A stretch of 64,000 nucleotides of DNA from Lutraria lutraria (lineage: Eukaryota; Mollusca; Bivalvia; Venerida; Mactridae): the NCBI GenBank assembly GCA_964023205.1, contig OZ026847.1, positions 14,329,182 to 14,393,181 of the forward strand, in the 5' to 3' direction. The position numbers and the translations under genes were made by a program. This document shows positions 12,984-22,592 of this stretch, piece by piece (within the stretch, counting starts at the first letter, position 1; every line of letters starts with the position of its first letter). Under the pieces are notes generated by a model that worked only from the letters and a program-made list of their open reading frames with translations, had not been told where the DNA came from and made no database searches.

Positions 12984-13330
12984 TTAAATACATAGTACCG
13001 ACATCCAAAATATTTACCTCCCTTGTTTTGAATTGGCAGCCATCTTGGAAGGCAAAGACAATCATTGGTAGAAGATATTTGTTTTGATGATTCTAAATAA
13101 TGGGATATTCATATGACTGTGACAACTACATTTTCTTAAACCTGATGTGCTTATGTTTTTTACAACTTCATGATTAAGTTATCTTTTATAAATTGAGTTG
13201 TTTGATAACTACTTTTCTGTTGCTTTGTTCTATTGAGCACATACGAAATTTGTCTTCCAAGATGGCCGCCAAAGAAGGGAGGTAAATTTTGAAGATGTGG
13301 GAACTATGTATAAGGTCTTTGGCTAAGTAG
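12984..13330. repeat. Hairpin-forming inverted repeat (MITE-like)
   Basis: The left arm (12984-13063, containing TTTACCTCCCTTG and GGCAGCCATCTTGGAAG) is complementary to the right arm (13250-13330, containing CTTCCAAGATGGCCGCC and GAAGGGAGGTAAAT). The spacer is about 185 bp. A clear target duplication was not found, so the ends are approximate. Confidence 0.65.
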
Positions 13331-13560
13331 TACTCCTGACCATGTCTTTGTTAATCAGAACCCTTAACCATTGTCTTTGGCGAACAAGAAACCTTTTGAC
13401 TAAGCGAGTCCTCTGACTGCGATCTTTGGCTAGTCGAATCCCCTGACTGTGGTCTTGGGCTAACCGGAACTCCTGACTGCGTTCTTTGGCTAACCAGAAC
13501 CCCCAAGACCGTTGTCTTTTATGAACCAGAAATTCTGACTTTGGTATTAGGAAACTAGGT
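13312..13560. repeat. Degenerate minisatellite, ~33-36-bp unit
   Basis: About seven diverged copies of a unit resembling GTCTTTGGCTAACCAGAACC followed by CCTGACT(G). It begins where the right arm of the adjacent hairpin repeat ends, which itself contains GTCTTTGGCTAAG, so the array may have grown from the element's end. Confidence 0.65.
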
Positions 13561-14322
13561 CGATGGTCGTTATAATCAGATGGTGATATTATTGTGGTGA
13601 GGCAGTGCTATATATAATCAACCAAACAAGCGAGCTTAATTTTGTGTGTATGATAATTTTATTGCCATTTTAACTACAATAATCGTTATATAACGCTGTG
13701 ACAAAGTTATTGTACATGATTGTTTGATAGTTTGTGTATCCAGTTATCCTATAATCATATAATCCTGTTTGATTTCTGTAAAACAAGATACTTTTTAAAT
13801 GTTCAATTAGGACATCCTTGAAAATGCTGGTTTGCGGTTGTGTGCCCAAATTTTTAACATAGGCATTTTGTTAACAATATTATACTCGCGAAAACGGAAG
13901 GCTAGATTAAACAAAAGTAATTTGTAAAACTGTTTCTGAGTCGGGAATATATGAATGAGTCGGTTGCGTTACACAACCCACGAAATTAAATCCCACGACC
14001 AAAATTAGTGTATCCTCAATATGTTAATACAACGGGGCAATATGTTTTACCTAATGCTCATGACCAATGACTTAAGTTAACGCCAGACCAAATAGTCATT
14101 TTTTGGTTATCTCACCGATTTTATTTATTTTTCGGCGCTGAAGCTAAATTTTCTAACCACAAAAACTCGAAGTACAAAAATATTTGGAGACGAAATATAC
14201 TCATACAGCTATTGAAGTACGAGAGCCGTGTTCAGTAAAAGTTTTTTTTTTATTTACCCATCTTCTGTTGTTGTTTTCTTTGGTCTAGTAACATGACTAT
14301 TGTCATAGCCTAATTAACTTAC
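13561..14322. other. Spacer downstream of the second lectin domain
   Basis: AT-rich sequence in which the final exon(s) of the lectin gene should lie on the - strand if the donor at 14322 is used. I could not identify a convincing terminal exon here. Confidence 0.3.
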
Positions 14323-15469
14323 CGTATTGACAAATGGATTCATGTCTATACGTTGTTCCGAGGACGATGCCCAAAAGGAACCCTCCTCCAGTGTGAGCAC
14401 ATGGAATATCGTCCCATTCACCATTATCAAAAGGAGATAGTATAACACAGTCTTCAGTGCTACTGGACGCATGGTTAGCCACGTGACCACTGGCCCAATT
14501 CGTGTATTGCGCAGACTGCCCTGGTGAACGGAAATTAAGTGTGCTATTGTGGTAATTTTGCTAATTAAGAATTACTTGTTTGGTCACAGACAATTTAAAA
14601 TGTAACTCTAGATTTTTGTGAAATGAGTGATGTTTTTAACAATCGGCATTAACAATGAGTATTATATTTTCTGCAAAAACGTGAGCATAGGCCACCATAG
14701 ACAAATACAAAGTTTGGCCTTTACTCGGAGGTCAGTTTATTTTAAATATTCAATGACGGTTTTTCAAAGAATGGCCTTTATTCACAGTGATGGCTTATGT
14801 TCGGAGATGGCTACACACACAGGTTTGACTGTATATGTAGAATGTGTTGTAAACATAATCAGTACAGCGTCAGTTCTGCTAAGAACATATTAAAATAAAT
14901 GATTTTTTCACTTACAGAAACACTACGACGCAGCTACTAGTCAAACAGTCGTCGCCAAATCCAAATTCGTGACTGTCCAGAACTACCGAGACAAGTAATG
15001 TGTTAAGAAAATCTCAGGAAATAGGCTAGGCATGTATCGGGGATTTACGCCGGACATGATAAAGAAGCAGGAACAACTATTAAAAAAATAATTGCCTGAT
15101 TCTCCTGTATCTTATCTCCCCTTTCTCCTGGCGGCTCTGAAATGACCATGGCTGTTCAACATGTCTTAAACAACATGAACAACTTACCAGATAACCATTT
15201 AAATGCTCCTTCGGATGCCAAATCTGTCAGTCCTATCCATGCCGCATTCTTTGGGGAATGTCGCTGCATAAAGCCCTGTAAAAATGCTTGTTCATTTGCA
15301 TCGTTGATTTGAACCAAGTGTCCGCCATTAGCTCGACACGTGCTCTCGGCGTCGTTCCATGTTGCGAGGTGTTTGTTTATCTCATAGCAACTGTTTCCGT
15401 TCTGAGCGAGAACTCCGCCAGATCTGGCTACATGTAATCTTGCTGCATCAGGACACATCGAAATATCCC
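14323..15469 (-). CDS. C-type lectin domain 2 (two exons), probably same gene
   Basis: Exon 15469-15188 encodes MCPDAARLHVARSGG, SCYEINK, ESTCRANGGHLVQI, WIGLTDL and FKWLSG. Exon 14520-14323 encodes YTNWASGHV, TEDCVIL, GEWDDIPC and SICQY. The intron position and phase match domain 1 exactly, and the 5' exon needs one base from the previous exon, which is what domain 1's last exon leaves. No signal-peptide exon was found between them. The WND motif has become WDD and there is no EPN/QPD triplet. This may be a tandemly duplicated exon pair in one gene or the 3' part of a separate lectin gene whose first exon I missed. Confidence 0.8.
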
Positions 15470-18400
15470 CTAAAATTAAACCCGCCTACAGCCGTAAATA
15501 TCGAATTGTCAATTAATCATCCCTTGATAGTTTTGAATACGAATACATGTACGTTTGGTATATCCGTTTCAAATCATAGGCACTAGATTCCGTGATTTTT
15601 ATACGTGTACAGACGTTCTTTTGCAATTTCACCCATCAAACCATGCAAATCTGTCGAAAGAAAAATCTTCAATGTTTCCCTTATTGTGTGTATAAAATAC
15701 ACGAAGGTAGTAAACTCGCCATTTTATCGTTTGACGGAAGTGACGAAAATAAGCGTGGGTCCTGGCTTTCCTTCTAAAAGCTGTCAAAACGTTTAAAGTT
15801 GGGGCACACTACAACGAAAGCAAGGTTCCCGGAAAGCACGTGCAGATTACAAAATGTAGAAGGAAAGCCATTGTTTGATGGGTGAAATTGCAAAAGAACG
15901 TCTGTAAACGTATAAAAATCACGGAATCGAGTGCCTATGTTTCAAATTACTATCATGGTATCGTTACTTTGGTCATTTTGAAAAAAAGCACGAGAAACTC
16001 ATGCTCTGGGCACCGTTTGATTCAAGAGGCTCCCTTTTTGTTTCATAATTAGTTTAAACTTTATATCCAAAGTCAATAATTGAAGTGTGTAAGGCCCTAT
16101 GAGCCCTCACCGTCCAAATTGCAAAATACCAACTGAATATATAGTGTTTGTTACCACATCGTACTTTTAATTTCCAATAATCGACTTTGATTCAATGTGT
16201 TGTATATATAAATCAATGGTAGTACACTACGTCATCGAGCACCTGCTAATGGATACACATCGTACACTTTTGTTGACACTATCTCCTCGACTCAAAATTA
16301 GATTTAATTATTTCTACATGAAATCGTCAAATTGATATAAAATGATATCGCGCACCAAGGATTTACTGTTGCATATTATGTTTTCGTGAAAATGGTTTGT
16401 AGTAAGTCTCTTTAGTAAAGGCCTGAAAACGGGATAAGTTTTGACTTGTGCGTGATACGCTCCGTACTTTTCTTATAAGATGTCATAAAACATGGCAAAA
16501 CTTCTTTATCTCACTGTTTTAACGCATCAGGGAATATACCGAGTGTATATGGTAACAGTTTCTAGTTTGTTTTAGAATATTTAGCTTCAGAAGTCAGTAT
16601 TACTCAGGTTTAGTAGTATAAAAGGAAAATGGTACTACCCGGACTCAATTTAAGAAATGGTACTTTCCGTACCTAGAATATTCAACGATTTCTTTTGGAG
16701 TAAATTATGTTCACATACTCTTGCAATAATATTTTGTATGCGTAATTTCATTTTAGATAAAAAGCATACTGTAAAATGATTTAATGCATGCCTTCATACG
16801 ATTTGCAATAACGATATTTTGCGGTATTTTTTCGATTTATTTCTGATACGGTATGTTTATACACGTCGTTAAGAAATGTTGCATGGTCACGCAACATTTG
16901 ACAATGGTAGCCTTTATGGAAATAAAAATGTAGCGGCTGGCTAGCTGCTAGCAAGTTGCTACCTAGTCGCTACTTTATTCGATAGCAAGAACTAGTATAG
17001 CAGGAAGGTAGCAGGTGGTAGCGAGTATCTTCTATGTACCTGCTACCTAGTCGCTACTAGTTGCGACTTCTGTTTTAGATAGCAGGAATCTGCTAGTTTA
17101 TAGCCAGGAGGTAGCCGTTATGTGATTTTGGGTAGCGCATCAGACTTTATAGCATAGCAGAGAGCTCTACTTGCTTACATAGCAATCTCAATGTGTATAT
17201 TCAGTAATATATTTTTGTTTGAACACTGTAACTTCATATGCCCATTTTGTGTAATTTATTTCCTATGTACCATGTTTTAGAAATAGTTAAAATATGAATG
17301 ATAATAAATAATAATAAAGTATCAGTAAGTCAAACTTTGGTTTAAATAACATAAAATGTTTGTAGATATGTACTGCCACAGCAAGAAAGTAGCAAAACGC
17401 AGTAAGTCAAATATCTACTGTAAATTACAACAAGTATTATATAAGCATTTATAATTCGAATGACTCCCGGGGCGGGGCCAATAATTTAGACAAACTTGAA
17501 GGTTGTCCTCTAGACAATGCTACACACCAATTATCTAAGCTCTCGGCCCTGCGGTTTAAAAAAGGCTGCAATGGCAACCCAGTTTTTAATGAAATTTATT
17601 TTCCCAACAACTTTGGTAGAGCTTCATGCAAGGAACATGTCAAACATTTTCGTTGAAATTTGTCATCTGCTTAAACTGGAATTGCCGTATCTTAGTTTCC
17701 ATGCACCAACAATGCGTTTATCACATGTAAAACCAACTATTATAGTCAAAGAAGAATATGCGTTAAAGTGACTCTGTGACGCGTTCGTCGATACTTGTAC
17801 GTCGATTTGAATAAAAGATAACGATATTTCCAATTCGTCTGAGAATTTACTGAGCGCGTCTTGCCTTTCAAACCAACATAACATTCCTATTTACCTATAA
17901 TTTATTGATATGATAAACTTGCTACCGCCGAAATGAATATAGCATGAGCAATACTTACCTTTTCACTGTTTGTTGACATTTTTTTTCTGAGGCCGAAATC
18001 GGCAGGTTTGACAAATCTTGAAATGTGTATTTTGAGTAAACTAGCGGGATATTTCATAACTATTTTATAGGACTTTCATTAATTGATTTAGGCATTAAAT
18101 TGATGCCAATTTGATTGCTATTCGAGACGCTTCAGTTCCAGGGCATGCAGTTGTTGACAGACGCACGGACGGACTACAGACAACACACGAAAAACAAGAC
18201 TAATAATTAAATTATCCATAACAGAAATGTCGTTATTTACTGATATAAAATATATACCCCTTGCTTACTTTTTCTGGTTCAATTGTTTAATTCAATGCAA
18301 TCAGCATCGATCACGTCACAAGGTGTTAATAAATTCGCAGGGATAAAACGAAATTTACACAAAAACACTGGGCAATCTTGCTAATTTGTGACGTGCCAAG

Positions 18401-21400
18401 ATTGGTCAGGAAAATTAAACATGTTTATTTGCTCAAATAATTATCCATTGAATTTATTTATATCTCATTTATTCATAGATCTCGCACAACGAAGCATTCA
18501 TGATAAAATAGGACAACGAAATTAAGCCATACACTGGCTGTTCACTTTTCACTAATAAACATGTTTGGTCTTTAATAACCATTTCGTTGTACCTTACTTT
18601 AATAGTACCCCAGAGCCTAATCATGGTTATGTATAAATCCGAACATTAAGCACATCTATAGATTACAAGATACGTATGGATTTAACAATCACAATTATGT
18701 TAATGATCGGAGTTATATTTTACCAATAGCATCGCAGTATTTTTCTAATGTGTCCACCGGTTAGATTTTTTAACCATATGGTCTGTTGAATAACCGGTTT
18801 AACAATCGGATCTTACTCCATCTGCATTAAACCTTGGTGTGCATGCGTTAAGGGGAGGTATTAGAGGTCTTGTCAGCGTTTTCGTATTCAATATTCTTGT
18901 CCTTATGACATTAAGTAGCTGCTATCATATAAAGTTTGATGCGCTAACCAAATTACATAGCTGCTACCTCTTGGCTATACTAGCAGAAAACAGAAGTCGC
19001 AACTAGTAGCGGCTAGGAAGCAGGTACATAGAAGATACTCGCTACCACCTGCTACCTTCCTGATATACTAGTTATTGCTATCGAATAAAGTAGCGACCAG
19101 GTAGCAGCTAGCTAACCGCTACATTTCTATTTCCATAAAGGCTACCATTAAACGATGTGTATAAAACATACCGTATCAGAAATAAATCGAAAAAATACCG
19201 CAAAATATCGTTATTGCAAATCATATGAAGGCATGCATTAAATCATTTTACAGTATACTTTTTATCTAAAATAAAATTACGCATACAAAATATTATTGCA
19301 AGAGTATGTGAACATAATTTACTCCAAAAGAAATCGTTGAATATTCTAGGTACGGATAGTACCATTTCTTAAATTGAGTCCGGGTAGTACCATTTTCCTT
19401 TTATACTACTAAACCTGAGTAATACTGACTTCTGAAGCTAAATATTCTAAAACAAACTAGAAACTGTTACCATATACACTCGGTATATTCCCTGATGCGT
19501 TAAAACAGTGAGATAAAGAAGTTTTGCCATGTTTTATGACATTTTATAAGAAAAGTACGGAGCGTATCACGCACAAGTCAAAACTTATCCCGTTTTCAGG
19601 CCTTTACTAAAGAGACTTGCTACAAACCATTTTCACGAAAACATAATATGCAACAGTAAATCCTTGGTGCGCGATATCATTTTATATCAATTTGACGATT
19701 TCATGCAGAAATAATTAAATCTAATTTTGAGTCGAGGAGATATTGTCAACAAAAGTGTACGATGTGTATCCATTAGCAGGTGCTTGATGACGTAGTGTAC
19801 TACCATTGTAAATGAATAATAGTTAGTTACATTTATGTATGTATTTAGTAATATTTTGATATGAATGCAATTATGGCACATCATGTTTATCGATATTACA
19901 GCTGGAATGGTCGAGGTGATCTTACAAAAAAAACTAATAATCAAATGATGCAAATAATCGTTCATTGATAGGAAGTGCATGCTCGCTATGTAATTGGAAC
20001 TATTTCTTGAATTAAGAGCAAATGTACCCGGATGTGATACTTACCATCCTGTGTTTTATCTATCGTATCTGTAATGATATTTAAAACAGTCACGTTAGTT
20101 TGAATTTTATACCTTGTCTACACACAAACATATGGTATTTTGACTAAATACTTCCTAAAACTGCTTAAGGGTCATCGGTATAGTCAATATGAACATACAT
20201 GTACAAAATCAAGACGATAAAACATGATAGGCTGTTCCATTTTACCCATTCGATCTTTACCTATCAACTGAAATGGTAAATGGCGTCACGGACTCATTAT
20301 TCTTACAGAGAGAAGTGAACTCTAAAAGCGAACTGAAAATGTATAATTCTTGCATTTTACAGATAACAATGTGTGTACAAATGTAATTGACAACTTTTAT
20401 TACCAGATTGGAATACTGGTTTGTCCCTATATTGAATGAGTTTCCTTAAACAAAGTCGGACAAATTTTGTAAATATCTTTACCAAATTGACAGACATAGC
20501 CGTGAGTACTGCCAATGAGCTCTAGAACAGGAAGGTTAATGCCACATCCAACATCGTTCCATAGCCCAGAATCAGGTAGCATATACACACAGTCTTCAGA
20601 ATCATGATTCGATGTTTGTCTCATTGGTGCCCAGTTTGTATAATTTACAGCCCCACCTACAAGGTGTAACATCGAGAATTATCACCGACTGAAATCCGAG
20701 TAAGTGGATTAAATAGAAGTACATTGTACATATTAATATATTCATTTTCGGGTTTTACGTTTCTTTTCAGTAGTATTTAAGTTGATAGTTAACATTGCCA
20801 ACATTTGTTATGGATTCTGTTCCAGTACTTGCCTTGTTCTCCGCAAGTAACTGTCTAAAAAAGGTTGAGAACTAAAAATGAGATTTGAGATTGGAAACAG
20901 ATTTCAAGTTTTATAAATCCCGGCTCAGAGGCCGTGTTGTGCTTACCAGAGCTCCAAGTAAAATGCTCTTCAGAGTTCTGGTCGTGGAGACCAATCCAGA
21001 CCACGTGACTACGATGATTCACCAGGAAGTTATGGATAAAATCTTGCTCTTGCTGGTTTGAAATATGAGCCAAATGCCCGCCATTCTTTATACAGGCCGA
21101 CTCTGCATGTTGCCAGGATATACCACCTTGAACAACTTCATAGCAACTATGTCCGAACTGTCCCAGTGTGACAGATGACTGTTTTGCTAACTGTTGAATT
21201 CTAGGAGGACACAACTCCATATGTCCTGTAAAGAACATGACTTGTAATGTATATATTTTGTTATATATTAATAATGTTCACCTGGAAAATAATACAAACT
21301 TTGGGATACAATAAGTCGGTTTCAACATTGGTCTAATTAAAATATTTAGGAAATGTTGAATGCGGATCCCAAATATGAGTGGTTGTTTTACAGCAAACAT

Positions 21401-22354
21401 TTCAACGTTTGTCGTAGTCCTTTCTTAGGAATGCCGACGTCTGTCTACTGTGAAATGTAAAGCGTAGATTTCAGGCGTACCCCCGGATAGCATGATTATG
21501 TACATTGACCAAACGCAGTCACGTTGGTCGAAAATTGGTAAACTCGTAATTTCGATAATCGACGTTGTAATGATTCAGCGTATTTGTCATACGTTGGCCA
21601 AACAATGGCTTAGTTCTGGCCCCTTTTAGTTACACTCAAAATTGTTGGGTGTCCTACTGCCAAGGGTCAATATATCAAAATTAAATTTCTGAACGCAATC
21701 ACTGCATTCTTGTGCCCTATTTCTACTTTTTCATTAAAGACAAAAGCACCTTTAAATTAAAAGTGCATCAATTTATTTGAAAATCTTTTAAATTAATTCT
21801 ATGATTGCTTTAATAATACAATGTACAATGTATATTTACATGTAGTATAATTCGTATTCTGAACAGATGCGTATAACATTGTATAACACATGGTGATCAA
21901 GTGGTTAAGGTTGCTGACTTCAAATCACTGTAACCTTAATCTTAATCTTAATTATTATTAACAATATAGAAAAATGGCTCGAAACTTATTCGACCTGATG
22001 CAAAATTTGAAGCGGTTTCTGAATGAGATTTTACTGTACAATCCGGTAATTTAGATCTGTAATAATTCTAACCATGAACGATAGAACTATGCGACGTGGT
22101 CGTTTGTGCTGGCATAGTTGGAGATGTTGCTGTTTGTATATCTGGTATAGTATGTGCAACAACATTAATTGTTGATAATTGTGGAGCTTGCGTTGCTATG
22201 GTGACTACATCTGGCGTTGGTAAGGGCACTAAAATGACCAACAGAAAACGCTACACATACTACAGTAACTGTAATTACTACAACTGTACTTTCAAAAGTC
22301 AAACTTTACTACTAATGGACATGTTCCCCCAAAATGTTTTACGTCATCATCATC

Positions 22355-22394
<40 letters not shown>

Positions 22395-22426
22395 CCACCA
22401 CCATCATCATCATCATCATCATCATC

Positions 22427-22481
<55 letters not shown>

Positions 22482-22507
22482 CCACCACCACCACCATCAT
22501 CATCATT

Positions 22508-22592
<85 letters not shown>

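Noticed and set aside
12880..13065. 61-residue hydrophobic - strand frame as a possible terminal lectin exon (transmembrane tail)
   Set aside because: It overlaps the left arm of a hairpin repeat and has no acceptor in the needed phase that I could defend.
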